A stretch of DNA of 64,000 nucleotides. It comes from Sipunculus nudus. Lineage: Eukaryota; Annelida; Sipuncula; Golfingiida; Sipunculidae. The number at the start of each line of letters is the position of its first letter. Position 1 is the first letter of the stretch. Of the stretch, positions 25,651 through 37,479 are shown in pieces. Under the pieces are notes generated by a model, which was given only the letters and a program-made list of their open reading frames with translations, was not told the origin of the DNA and did not search any database. The stretch spans positions 37,557,695 through 37,621,694 of the forward strand of contig CM049316.1 in NCBI GenBank assembly GCA_026874595.1. The letters run 5' to 3'. Made by a program: the position numbers and the translations under genes.

Positions 25651-26160
25651 TAGCTCAGCTGGCTGAAAGTCACCTCAGCTACAGCGATCACTCTTCGTCC
25701 GTCGTCTCTCCGGCCGTCTGGCATTTCATCCGTCAGATCTTCCATTAAAAAAGGCACTTATTATAAACGCTGGATCTAGAAATTTCTAACTGAACACCCA
25801 TATAGGTCCAAAAGAGATCTCCTGTGACCTATAGTCTCCGAGCGCTGGGGCTACAAAATACCCCATTTACCAAATATTTTTTTTCGAATTTGTATGCATT
25901 AATTGTTATCTAGTTTTATTAAACCTTCAAATGAAGCGGTCGTCCGTTACATTCAGGGAGGTTCTTTGGAAATCTCCATGGAACCCTGAAGTTAAGCCTT
26001 TGTCACCCATCTCCTTTGAGCTATACGCCTAGTAATTAGCCCCAAGAATAATTAAAGTTTGATACAAAAGCTTCTAAGTCACCCATCTCCTTTGAGCTAT
26101 ACGCCTAGTAATTAGCCCCGAGAATAATTAAAGTTTGATACAAATGCTTTGTATCTGAAT
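25651..26160 (+). mobile_element. Hairpin + (GTCC)n repeat, family 2, with internal duplication
   Basis: An imperfect hairpin at 25651-25681 (TAGCTCAGCTGGCT and near-complement) is followed by CGATCACTCTTCGTCCGTCGTCTC and a body with AAAGAGATCTCCTGTGACC. A second partial unit from 25940 (CGTCCGTTACATTCAGGGAGG) carries GAAATCTCCATGGAACCCTGAAGTTAAGCC. It is related to 15838-16120. Confidence 0.55.
26002..26151. repeat. Near-perfect 76-bp tandem duplication
   Basis: The unit starting GTCACCCATCTCCTTTGAGC at 26002 starts again at 26078 and is almost identical to its neighbour (one A/G change in CCCCAAGAA/CCCCGAGAA, plus an end difference). This is a very young duplication inside an old repeat. 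Confidence 0.9.
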
Positions 26161-26269
26161 AAATCATGCATTGAACGCCATGATTCTTTGCATGCCCATT
26201 GAACATGGATTTCATCAGTTTCTGCAGACTGGTGGCACCACCTGTATTTTTCGAATTTATACGCTTTTT

Positions 26270-26704
26270 TTTTACTATTTTTAACTCCGCTGTAGTAATT
26301 TCCTTCGTACGTCGTCCGGCCGGCAGTCAGCCGGCCGTCCGTTAACAGGGCACACTTTGATACAGTTGGACCTACGAATCCAACATTTTGCATTCCGTTA
26401 ATTTCCCCAAAATCTCCTACCATTTCGAAAAATTGGTAACTAGGACTTTCCATCGAGATTGTAAGGTAAAAACTCAATTATCTATTAAAAACGGTTAATC
26501 ACACTTCAGGACAGCCTAATATCAAAACCATTCTTATGGTAAATGTAATTACCATAAATATTCCCCTACATCTTTCAATGAGGCACACCATAAATTAGGT
26601 CTGTATTTTTAATTTATAAGTCATGGGCCCAAACATAATGCACTTTGCGAAAAATCAGGAAAGATATTTACTTATTTATCACGATAACTGCTGAATCTAG
26701 AGAC
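26270..26704 (+). mobile_element. Dispersed (GTCC)-type repeat, relative of the 37480-38690 array
   Basis: A CCGGCCGGCAGTCAGCCGGCC palindrome at about 26316-26338 precedes CGTTAACAGGGCACACTTTGATACAG. The body shares CTTCAGGACAGCCTAATATCAAAACCA, CATAAATTAGGTCTGTATTTTTAA, GGCCCAAACATAATGCACTTT and GCTGAATCTAGAGACTTTTT with the 680-bp units at 37480-38690. Non-coding. Confidence 0.6.
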
Positions 26705-26878
26705 TTTTTAACCCTCAGCCTTAGAGGCTGAAGGGCTATTGTCGTCACCCAAGCCGTCCATCCGTCCGTTCGTCTGGCGTGTGTTAACATTTGCTATGTG
26801 AGCGGGATATCTCGAAAAGGATTCACCATACGAATTTTCTTTCTTCTGTGCATATGTACATTAATGTGTAATTGGTGC
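26705..26878 (+). mobile_element. Truncated hairpin + (GTCC)n repeat, family 1
   Basis: A hairpin at 26711-26737 (ACCCTCAGCCT/AGGCTGAAGGGCT) leads to TATTGTCGTCACCCAAGCC, a CCGTCCGTTCGTCTGGCG run and GAGCGGGATATCTCGAAAAGGATTCACCATA. This matches the start of the element at 9195. It stops abruptly where LINE copy A begins. Confidence 0.7.
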
Positions 26879-29818
26879 AGCCACTGCAGCTGTAGCCTTG
26901 CTCGTGATCTTCACGCCGGCATACTTGGAAGGAACGCCCAAACTAGCCAGCTCGTCTTGAAAGGCTGAAGTGGTCGAGATTGCCTGTAGGATGTCGTTGG
27001 CGGACCCGTCAAACCGCTCGAGTCGTCGCAGGCGCACCAGACTACTCTGGATCCTGCAGTGCTGGATTCCTTTACCACCATCTTGGGGGGTCAGCGTATA
27101 GGTAGCTGGTTGTCGTATCCTTGGGGATCTTCAGCCACGATCAGACAGTTGACCGGATCAGCTTGTCCACGTACTCAAGGGTAGACTTCCATAGGGGGCA
27201 GAGTGTCAGTTCGTGGATCACCGAGGGGATAATGTGATACCGCAGCAGGTGAAGCCTTTGCTGCGGTTTCAGGGGCGCTCTTGTGGTACGCCGAAGCTTC
27301 ACCTCGAGGTCCTCGATGCACTTAGGGCCGCTGGCTTGTCCTCCACGGAGCTGGGTACCCAGGTATAGGTTTGTTTCACTTGCGCTCAAGGCAGGGACTT
27401 GGGTTGCCATCTTTGGTCTTCAGGATGTTCTTAGGGTTGACAAACCACTTCTTTCTCCTGCCATGGACATCAACATGGATAGTGGCGCACTTCACGGCAT
27501 TCAGGGAGAGGCTGAGAATAGCTAAACATGTCTCAAGATGTGCAAACAACAGCCTAGCACCATTGGGGGGAACTGCACGTTACGGGGTCATCATCGGCGA
27601 AGACGAGATGGTAGACTTTGACACAGCCGATGCTGAAGCCGAGCGCTGAGTCGAGACCTTCAACGGCGATGTCGATCACAGCGTTAAATAGCACGGGCGA
27701 TAATTGATCTCCCTGTCGTACACCTCTGGTCACTCTTGATGGGACTGGAGAATGATCCGTCATCCCGGAGTATTGTTTCTGAGCCCTCGTACAGGTCGTT
27801 GATGTAATTCACGAACGGGCTTGGGATCCCACAGCGGAGAGCACCAACCTGGATGGCATCATGGGTGACGGCATCAAAGGCCTTCCTCACATCAACAAAG
27901 GCGACAGTCAGCGGCTTTAGGTTCCTCTTAGCTTGTTTCATCATCGTTTGAAGGGAGTGAATGTTATCCGCAATCCCGTCACCTCTCAGAAGGCACGTTC
28001 GTTGAGGTTGAACGTGCCGTGCGTCTCCACCCGACGCGCCATTACTCATAGGAACAACCGGCCGACCATGGATCCCATCGTGATGGGCAGGAGTTGCCCG
28101 AGCTCAGTTGCATCTTTGACCTTGGGGATCAGCGCCGTAATGCCGAACTTCGGTTGGTTTGGGGGAACGCAGCATCGGAGCCACAGGTTAAATCTTGCTG
28201 CCATGTGCTGGACGTTGATATTCTTGAGGTTCTCTTTTGTGATCTTGTCGGGACCGGGGGATCCATTGTTGAGGGACTTTAGTTGCGTGGCAACTGCGTT
28301 CTCAGATATTGGTGCAACAATTTCCCAGTGACTGGGATGGCCAATATCCATGGGCTTGGTCGTTCCTGGGTCGCCCTCCATCACGCTCCTCCAGAAGGGC
28401 TCCTGTATCGGCAGAGAAACAGAGCATCTCGATCCCAGTTGCCCGTTGATTATGTCACGGGCGCATTGGGTGCGGTTCCTCCTAAACTTTTTCTGGGCAA
28501 TGGCGTATTCCTACCTCCTCCTGGCGTGGCCTGCGCAGTTGGGTGGTATGCCTGACTGTGGTCTGGTCTTGGATGTATAGGTTATGGGTCATCCCAGCCA
28601 CTCAATGAAGTCTTTGGTTACGGCATCCCGGATTGATACGTTGTCAGTCAGCCAGATATCCCTCATAGCCTCAGGGTGGACTCCCCTCCGGATGTGGCTA
28701 TTGACCACGCGATCCATAGTATGTCTCCACAGATCATACACGGGCGATGGGTGGGTGTAGTTGTTGTTAGACGACATCGTTTGGGTTTCCTGTCGTACTC
28801 CTCCGGCATGACTTTCGGCTTGGTCACGTCTTGTACTCGAGGCTCCCGGAGCTTTGATTGTTGGCATCGATGGCGTGGCGTCGATCGTTGGAGCACTAGC
28901 GGTGGTCCCTTGAGGAGACATCTCTACGACGGGTATCGGAAGAACAGGTGCTTCCCTGGTGCTACCCGAAGACTTACACTCCTCGATGGGGTCGACAACA
29001 CTCTGTGCGGTGGACGATCCAGTGCCTCTCACTGGTGGTTTCATTCGGCCTTGTTGGGGTCGTTGATGGCTAGATCACTGGTCTTGGCCATGATGTTGAC
29101 TCTTGCTGGTCTCGTGTTGGATCAGTCCTGCGACTAGCGTTCAAAGGCTGAGACGTACTTTGAGATCGGACCGTGTTGTTGTTGGTCAGAAACAGCAGGT
29201 CGTGACTCCCTTAACTGGAGGACAAGGTCCTTATGGGCCTTTCGTTGTCTGTGGCACTTGATTGCCTTGCAAGTGCTAGACGGGTGCGACGCCGCCAAGG
29301 CGTCGTTGATCTTGGTGGCCGAAAATCCTAGCACTTGTAACTTGAGCTCATGCACGGCAAGAGCATAACTCTCCTCCTCGTCCCATCGGGCCTTGGATTT
29401 TGCTTGGCTGTCTTCGGCTGCCCTGGCATGGTATACGTCCTGGCGCGCTCTCCTTTTGTGGACGGAAAGCCCACGCTTGGCTGTAAAGGAACGAAGGTAG
29501 ATGTCGCAGATGAATCCGGCGGGGGGGGGGGGAGGGGGGGATGGTCGATTTCATCAGGCATCGTCAGACGAATGGTACTCGCTCGGTTTTGCAGCTCATG
29601 CAATGGCACAAACGAATGAACGAACGTGTTGAATAACAACTCCAAACAACAATACGGCCTGTTAAGGACAAAACTGTTTGGACTTATCACTAGTTGCTAA
29701 GCCTTTTCCGTACTCCCACCTGGGAGCATAAATCATCCACACTGGAACGCTATAAACTTTTTTACCGAATCTACTTACAGTGGCACCAAGTGAAGGTCTC
29801 CGCTCGCTACCCCCCATG
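26879..29818 (-). pseudogene. R2-superclade LINE relic, copy A
   Basis: Reading minus from 29818: a GC-rich 5' leader, then a proline-rich N-terminus from an ATG near 29561 (HPPLPPPPPDSSATSTF) and basic segments such as TCKAIKCHRQRKAHKDL. The RT follows: NNGSPGPDKITKENLKN near 28230-28270, PITMGSMVGRL near 28055, GDGIADNIHSLQTMMK near 27950, AFVDVRKAFDAVTHD near 27880, GVRQGDQLSPVLFN near 27700 and catalytic HLVFADD near 27590-27615. The thumb has LYLGTQLRGGQ. A post-RT domain is decaying by 27140, and the nuclease end is cut off at 26879. This is the layout of early-branching, restriction-endonuclease LINEs (R2/NeSL/Hero group). At least five frame breaks are present. Confidence 0.8.
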
Positions 29819-31480
29819 ATGAAAGGAGGGTAACAGGCTATTAAACACGTTTATTACATGCGACAAGCGCTATAAACGATACATTTTCCCTAGGCCAAGG
29901 CTATTGGGATAACATTAAACATTACATTAAATATATAATCCGTAAAACGTAACCCATCCATTGGCATAGAAGGGAGCACTACTACTTGGTTATTTAAGAG
30001 TCCTCACCAAAGAGCATTCATCTGGACACCCGCTGTCCCGTCGCGCTGCCGAACTGGCGGAACACTAAACCTCAAAGGCGCACCACTCCGCGACGGCCTG
30101 CGTCCTGTAGTGGAGAATCTTGAATCTGGACTTGACCTGGTCTTCGGCGAACATCTGATGGTTGATTAACTTTCGGGAGCAGGTGGCTGGACTCTGTCTG
30201 AAGGCACGTTGACTGATGACGTAGGCCTGTCTGCGCTGCTGACGGGTCGGTTTGGATACGTCTACCCGATCAGCACGGTATGGTTTAGCTTCATACCGGC
30301 AGATGTGGCCTAGCCATCCTTGGAGGTCCTCCGTCAGGAGACGTCTGGTCTGCGCCCGGTCTTGGTGGGTGATGTCCCTCAGGATTGAAGGAAGGTTCCA
30401 TGCCTCGAAGTGGTGGTCGAGCACCTTGTCCATCGTGTCTTCCCAAGCCTCCTGGGCTCTTGTGTTGTATTCCAGAGCACCCCTGAAGGTTACTCGGGGG
30501 GGGGGGTGCTCGCTGCTTGGTTACTTGACTCTGGGATGGTCTCAGTAGGCGGTTTGGTGTAAGACGTCTCACCCGTATCTTGAGGAGGCGTTTCGTTAGG
30601 GACAACAGCAGATTGCCCATCTGGTGTTGGGATGGGACACGGTGGTACCGGTGCCGTGACTCCTTCAGTCTACCCCCGACGCTCAGTGATGTTGTGGAGC
30701 GTCTCTTTGTACTTTGCAGATCGTCGCTGGCATTTGATGGCCTCGCGGGTATGATTAGGGAATCGTTCTGCCAAATTGTTGAAGAGTTTAGTGGTGGCGA
30801 TGTTCTGCCTCATCATCTCATTTTCGTAGAGGACCATAGCATAGACATCCTTTGGATCCCAACGAGACCGGGTCCTTACATGCTCTATGGCTGTGGAGGC
30901 ATGAAAGGATTAGGCGTGGGCCCGCCGAGCATGCAGAGAGAGGCCAGCCTTGGACTTGAAGGACCGGGGACAGAGCTCACACTGGTGGTCGCTCGATGAC
31001 GTTGGTAGTTGACCCGGGTCGTCCCTGGTAGATGACCTCCTGGTAGTTGTCCTCCTGGTAGTGGCCGTCCTGGTAGATGAATTTCGACTGGTAGTTTACC
31101 TAGTAATAGAGGACCTAGTGGGGGATCTCCTGGTAGAGGATGGCCTGGTAGGTGTACTCCAGGTAGGTGAACTCCGGGTAGGTTACTTGGATCCTGAGTT
31201 GACGTTGCTCGGTGGTGGTGGTGGTTCCGGGTTCCCGCTCGAAGCTCTCTGGTGGGTGCACTTCACTGGTCCCCGCGGTGGCTTGGACCGTAGACTAAAA
31301 TCAGTTGGCTGTGAAGCGTTATCCATGTAGTGGTTGTGTGATTGAAGTTAGTTTCAGCCCGATATCATTTCCGAAAACATTCCTAATAGCAACCCAAATG
31401 CGTGCTACATTCTCACACGCTGGATCAACCGGGCCTACTACACAGGGGCACCAACGAGTAGGTCATCACACGCTACCCCC
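29819..31480 (-). pseudogene. R2-superclade LINE, copy B, internally deleted
   Basis: The 5' leader (31360-31480) and N-terminus parallel copy C. A serine/threonine-proline-arginine-rich region is encoded by imperfect repeats of CTCCTGGTAGGTGAC at 31020-31190. A C2H2 finger follows near 30900-30985 with CELCPRSFKSKAGLSLHARR (C-x2-C...H-x4-H) and a stop just after it. Then come the basic pre-RT region and FRQSPATCSRKLINHQMFAE near 30150-30205. The whole RT is missing: sequence jumps near 30110 to the nuclease-proximal motif also found at 41640-41690 and to the 3' tail (29820-30060), which parallels 41268-41460. Confidence 0.75.
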
Positions 31481-31484
31481 ATAT

Positions 31485-32250
31485 AACAAATTTACTCCCG
31501 CAGTTCACCCGCGTTCGACTGTCTTTTGTATGTATATTTCCCAGTCAAATTAACAATTATATGGGTTAACCAGCATCTCATCAGGCTGTTTAATTCATTT
31601 ATTTCACAACGAAAGTCTAGGGAAGCATCCCCGATTTATTCATATATTCATGCAACAGCTGTATACATCAACAGCTGTTCACACTTTACGCATAGGCCTA
31701 AATGCCAAATTAAAACACACATTACATACTGATATAGTCACCAACAAGAGATATGTTGGGTCATCCGCCCACAGGCGGAATCGCGGCATTTAGCACAAAT
31801 ACAGATCCTTCTGATGCTCGCAGGCATCGCCATACATACATGCAATTTTTTAGATATATTTAAAGTCCATATGTATACATGAGAAACCTCAAATTTCAAC
31901 CAATCCAATATAAGATATAAAATCATATATATTAGTTTAAATGTTTATATAGTTGAACGCATATGTCCATATTAAAGACCCACCCAGAGTATACAAAGGG
32001 CCCGCAAGATGGCGTAGCTGTCAGTCATTGACTTTTAAATACCTATCAAGACACATCGCCGAAAATCATGAAAAAGGTCATCTTACTTGAATTCTAGGCC
32101 ATTATCTAGTCTAATTTTTGTCTGACAAACGCATTTTAACTCAAGTAATCAAATGTAACAATTAAAATTATCGTACGTGATATATTTTCTTCAATGTCTG
32201 ACGATGTTGCTCACCAGCCTGTCAGCTGTCACTGCCGATCACCGGGCACC
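31485..32250. repeat. Dispersed/segmental repeat RA, copy 1
   Basis: From TTTACTCCCGCAGTTCAC to TGTTGCTCACCAGCC, this region is colinear with 42953-43545 and then 49130-49375. Shared landmarks include CCAGCATCTCATCAGGCTGT, GATCCTTCTGATGCTCGCAG and TCTTACTTGAATTCTAGGCC. Copy 2 carries extra DNA at the point matching about 32042. No open frame with a motif. Confidence 0.85.
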
Positions 32251-32254
32251 GCCG

Positions 32255-32930
32255 GCTTAGAAAGACTGGTTTAAGAAATACATGAACACAGCATGCTGTC
32301 CCATCACTTGGTGTTCAGCTGAGCTGTCAATTCAAATTTGCCGCTGCCTAGACATCTGGAAGTCTCATTACAGATAACCATGATGTTACCAGCATGAAGC
32401 CGATTGGTTCATTTAGGCTGGTAGCATCATGTAGGGATACAGTTACATATACTCTGACTGCAGCAAACCATGATTTGCGTTTCTACATGAAACTGACTTT
32501 ACACATTATAAAAAAAACTATGAAATTAAATGAAACTTCACATACACATGAAATGTGACCCAAAGAATATACTAGCAGAAAATTGTATAAAACTGATATA
32601 CAGTTATTTCAATTTGTACAATTGATTAAAAAGTTAAAAACTTAAACTGTCATACAAATTCCACCAAAATCATAAATGCAGCATTGCTTAATAAGGTACA
32701 ATGATGAAAGCTTCAGAGTGAATCGATGATGCAGCAATCTAGCTGTGTCCTTAATATGAAGCCAATATGTATCATACTGAGTAATTTAAAGAAGAATTAT
32801 TATGGCCGAATAAACACACTGCGGTGTCTGTCCAGTGGGTTGACCACATGATGTTACACAAAGGAACAGACTGGCCCACAGTATGGTTCTGCACATATGT
32901 AGTTAACAGTACTGTTGAACATATAAAGAT
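32255..32930. repeat. Dispersed repeat RB, copy 1
   Basis: The part 32268-32440 (TTAAGAAATACATGAACACAGCATGC... GCCGCTGCCTAGACATCTGGAAG... GATTGGTTC) and the part 32885-32930 match 53388-53590. About 440 bp of AT-rich sequence (32445-32880) separate the two parts here and not at 53540. It abuts LINE copy C. Confidence 0.75.
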
Positions 32931-34326
32931 ATTGTCGGCAATCCCGTCTCCCTGCGAAAGGCCTTCTGGGATGCGCTGAACTTCCCTAGTCGTTCCAGTC
33001 TCGTGGCAAGTACGCGGTGGTACAAGCGCCCAATCATTGGCACCATGGTGATGGGTCGGAACGACCCTGGATCTGACGCACCCTTCTCCTTCGGCAACAG
33101 GACTGTCACACCTTCCTTGAACTTGGATCGGGGACACCACATCTGAGGTACAGGTTAAATCTTGCACTGATGTCCGTCAGTTCTAGTTCCTTAAGCTTGG
33201 CCTTCGTAACCCCGTCTGGCCGGGAGCCCCATTCTTGACCGGAGCTGTCCACGGACTTCCTCGTCGGTAACGGAAGATAGCATCTCCCAAAACGGGCTGG
33301 TGGTCGTCGTTACAGGGCATCCGGCCGAGACTTGTTTGGACATGATTCTGGACCAGAACTGGAACTGGTCGGCCAAGCTGACCTGGTCTTCAGCGAACAT
33401 CTGTTGATTTATCAGCCTCCGGGCGCAGGTGGCGGGACTTCGTTTGAAGGTACCGTTGCGTGTAGCACAAAACATCCCCGAGTTCCACTCACACAACGAA
33501 TATGTTAAATGAAAAACTGACTCACAAATATAGTACAAAAATATATAATTATTTAAACAAACATTATTGACAATATATACAATACATGAACACAAAGTCT
33601 CTAACACATAATAACCAAATCTTGGTGCGGTACAAATGAAGAAATACTTATCTGATGTAAATCAAAGTCACTGGTGCTGGTTCGACGAATTAAAAATGAC
33701 TCCGGGGTTGCTCTGAGGAGTCATAACGAAAGTTCGTTCATAATCCGTGCACAACCATAATAAAATCCATAACGTCTAAAAAGTCTCCGCCTTATCACAA
33801 GGAGACTACATATCATCAGGCCTGGATATCCCTGGATATCAGTTCTTGTTTGCAACCCAATTCAAAATGAAGGGTATTTATAGTGTCTGTGGACCTTAAC
33901 GCAATATCGATCGATCCACTTTTAAGTCCGGTTCAGGTTGTTTAACCGCTGTTAATGAATGAATGAAAACGTTCTCTTTGTCCGTTTATTTGTTGTTGCC
34001 GGAGTTCAATAGGTGACTGTAAGCGACACGGGTCAACGCGTTCCTGTTGTTCCTGGGTCGATGGTTCTAAGGTCCTTCCGTGAGTGCCCTGCCATCGCGT
34101 ACGGACATACATCACAGTACGTTGAGTGATGACGTAGACCTGTCTGCGCTGATGATGGGTCGGTTTGGTTACGTCGACCCGATCAGCACGGTATGGTTTT
34201 GCGTCATACGGGCATTTATGACCTAGCCATCCTTGGAGGTCCTCCGTTAGAAGACTAATCTGATCTGTCTAATCTGTGCCCGGTCTTGGTGGGCGATGTC
34301 CCTCAGGTTGGACTGAAGGTTTCTTG
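32931..34326 (-). pseudogene. R2-superclade LINE, copy C, RT-side segment
   Basis: The RT front is recognisable on the minus strand: PRSKFKEGVTVLLPKEKGAS near 33080-33140, RPITMVPMIGRLYHRVLATR, then SASQKAFR and a frame break at 32931, where the copy ends. Upstream lie SPATCARRLINQQMFAEDQV near 33390-33450 and a linker with PFWEMLSSVTDEEVRGQL. A 560-bp AT-rich insert (about 33470-34030) separates this from the next LINE segment (34120-34326), whose WLGHKCPYDAKPYRADRVDV matches copy B at 30240-30330. The LINE then continues at 40222 beyond a large insertion. Confidence 0.75.
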
Positions 34327-35211
34327 TAGGGCCCTGTGCGGGCCGAAAAATTGAACCCGCATCCGCCCAACTTCCTGCCCTGTCAGCCCGTAGCCCGCCC
34401 TGCAATCAAAGAAAATAAAATTAGCCCGCCCCGCAGTTACTATGATCCTTTCAGCCCGCATCCGCCCCGCAAAATTTTCTTTCAGTCCGCACCCACCCCG
34501 CCCCACATTTTTCAAGTTTCCGGCCCGCAGTCCAGCCCGCAAAATAATTTATAAAAACGTTTTCGGATCCAAAAGTTTACATATCAAAAATATTTTAAAG
34601 CACATATATAAGCCATGCTTATTATTAATATATATATAATGTTTGATGATTGGAATGAAAAAAAAATTATTTTAATACGTTTTTGCAATCATTCAAACCA
34701 TAATTCAAGATATATTTAAAAGACATGGTTGATTGGTAAAATGGATTTAACATATACATAATAATCTAACACACCTTAAATATGTTTTCCTTTTTGAAGG
34801 GGGAAATAAACAAACTTCTTGTTTATTGTGTCTGTTTCTACTTCAATTTATAAAAAAAATAGATTTCTTCAAAATATGTGTACCCAAGGTTACACTTTAG
34901 AATAGTACTGGCTAATATCAAGCCATCAATTAAACTATTGAGATGTGTTTCTTGTTAAAATCTTTTCAGTCATAATCTACTAAATTGTACCTTATAGCAA
35001 TCATCAACAAATTAAGCAGTGCCCAAACAGAGATTTGACCAACCTTAGGTTTTGTGGAGTTCTAGGTCAAGTGAGTCACCTACAGAGCCAGCTGTGGTCA
35101 CACACTATCTATTACAGGATCAAAGGTAATCAAGCCCTTTTTTTTCACTCCCAGTCATGTTATGTAATATGTGAGACCTGACACAAGTGCAGGGTTACAG
35201 TCCATATACAA

Positions 35212-37184
35212 CAGGGTTCGTACGCACCTTGAAAACCTTGAAAAGTGCTTGAATTTAGTCATTTCAATTTCAAGGGCTTGAAAAGTGCTTAAAAAGAGAG
35301 TGGTTTGGAAAAGTGCTTGAAAAATAAAATTTTGTGAAAGAGTTTGGTGTATGTTGTGTGTATGCATACCTAGTATTTTAATATCGACTTTCGGGCATCT
35401 CTACGTCAATCAAATGTATGAAATAGAATTAACCTAATCGTGGATGAATGAGACCGGGCAGTGAAAGTGACGATGTAACAAGTTAACATACGAGGGTAAT
35501 AACCATGTTTATTATCAAATAGTAAGTGAGCTGCTTTACTGGAAAGATCGTGGAGATTTCCCCCGAGGTACGTATAAAAGCTCTTTAATTGAAAACTCAA
35601 TCCACGCTAGGCGAGTTCATGTAAGCATTTTCGCAAGATTTATAATTTAAATTTTAAAGTAATACTACAGAGATTATTAATATAGCTATTGAGAAGATCT
35701 GTCCAAAGGAAATAATTATCTGGGAACAAACCAGGGGAATATGTGTGAAAAATACATGATGGGAACAATTCGAATCTGAGGGATAATAATAATATAAAAC
35801 TAATTCGCTCAGTAGAATATGTCGTTTAAATCAAGTTAACTTTACGTTTTACATTGGTAACTCGGCGATAATAATTACCGATAATAATAATTTCGAACCC
35901 AGTCCGACTTTGTTTTGGTTAAAGGTTTTTCAGTTTATCCAAGGGTTGCGTGTTTTTTTTTATCTTCGTACCTGCGCATTTCACGTGTACGCGCTGTGAT
36001 CGTCAGTTGTTAGCTCCATAAGACCACTGATCAGCGAAATACAGTTTACACGCGGGGTCAATCCAATTAAGGATAAATACTGTTTGTCCGAAATAGGTTA
36101 AGGTGTTTGGCAGGTACTGATGTATATTCACATACTCTGGCGTCAGTTTGTAAAAGGCTGGGATCCATGGGGGAAATCACATTTTTGTTGCGATGTGATA
36201 GCCGTTTGTAAGCGAAGTACGCTGGCAGTTTAAAAGAGTGATCAGCGACATATACAACTTCCAGCATCGCCCCCCTTCCTGCCCTGCATAACGATTGCAT
36301 AAAGGTCGCCAACAAGAGTTTTTTTTTAAATAAGATTTCACATTTTTAGTTTTAATCAAATGTTGGACATGTTTGAATAGAAATCTGGCTGCGTCTGTGA
36401 TCGTTAGATAACGACCATCACAGGTGTTGCCCGGCCATTTGTTGACACGTGCGGCCAGTGACTTGGCGGTAAACGGCAGAAACCTCGTGCACGACAAGGT
36501 CGTCATATCAAACGTGCTGATACGAAGTTTGACTAGTATTGTTTTGAATAATTTGATAATACTATACCAAAATATCGTATAAGGGTAACATATTTCAGGC
36601 TTTTATTTTTTTTTTGCCGTTGAAAACTTGAATGAATATCCCCCACGATCGCCGAAGTGTCAGTTTTTCGGCACCCTTTCTGCCGGAGCATATAATTTGC
36701 TAAAGTTTGAGCTAGTCGGCAAATCAGAGATCCCTATTAAATATATTATAGGTTTTAACCCTCGTTATCAGATTAGTTAAATCTGTCAAGGTCATGCCAA
36801 AGATGAGTGATCATTTTGAATGTAAAGTTAAAACAATGGGCCGCTGTGTATTAAACCGCGACCGGCTATACCGAAGGGTATTTCAAAAGCGCTTCAATTG
36901 CTGTTAGTGTAGATTTCGGCTAAATTTGTTATTTTCTGAGTCATTTCCTTATAACTATTACTTATTTTACATTTCCTAGCCTTTTTTATCACACTATATG
37001 GTCCATCTCATTATAAATATTATTTTGCGTTTTGTGTTACAAGCCTTTCGATGTCGGCAACATGCATGGGTGAAGGTGCACTGACCGTCCATAAATTTTG
37101 ATGTCCTTGAAAATACTTTTCAGGTCCTTGAAAAGTGCTTGAAAAGTGCTTGAAATTTTCCTCATGATAAGTGTACGAACCCTG
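35212..37184. mobile_element. Nested DNA transposon with CAGGGTTCGTAC ends
   Basis: The terminal inverted repeats CAGGGTTCGTAC (35212) and GTACGAACCCTG (ending 37184, with a GT/GTGTAC variation) are flanked by TACAA on both sides (35207-35211 and 37185-37189). CCTTGAAAAGTGCTTGAA words are repeated in direct orientation near both ends. Inside, the minus strand 36067-36506 has an open stretch with RYLTITDAARFLFKHVQHL and cysteines, which I cannot assign. A five-base target duplication would fit hAT5-like or Transib-like elements; the class is open. Confidence 0.6.
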
Positions 37185-37479
37185 TACAACATCAGGCCAG
37201 ATAACTTCATACAAAGGTATGACCAACTTCCATTGAAAGGAAAATTGTAAAAAATCTAGATTTCAGATAAATGATGCATCATCTATTTGTATAACAAATT
37301 GACGTTATACCTAGAAAAAACATTTGCATAGTGTTGTTACAGTTGTCAGTCAGTGTAAGGGTTTGACAGGAATAAATTAAAATTTATTTAAATTTATCTT
37401 TTTATATTAGTATTTTTACAACACCTGAAAACATTTTATACAAAAATATCATTGTCTTCAAATGATCTGAGCTTTAGTC

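Noticed and set aside
31485-32250. RNA gene (snRNA or 5S) as LINE target in repeat RA
   Set aside because: R2-group LINEs often target RNA genes, but no U2, 5S, tRNA or spliced-leader motif could be recognised in RA.
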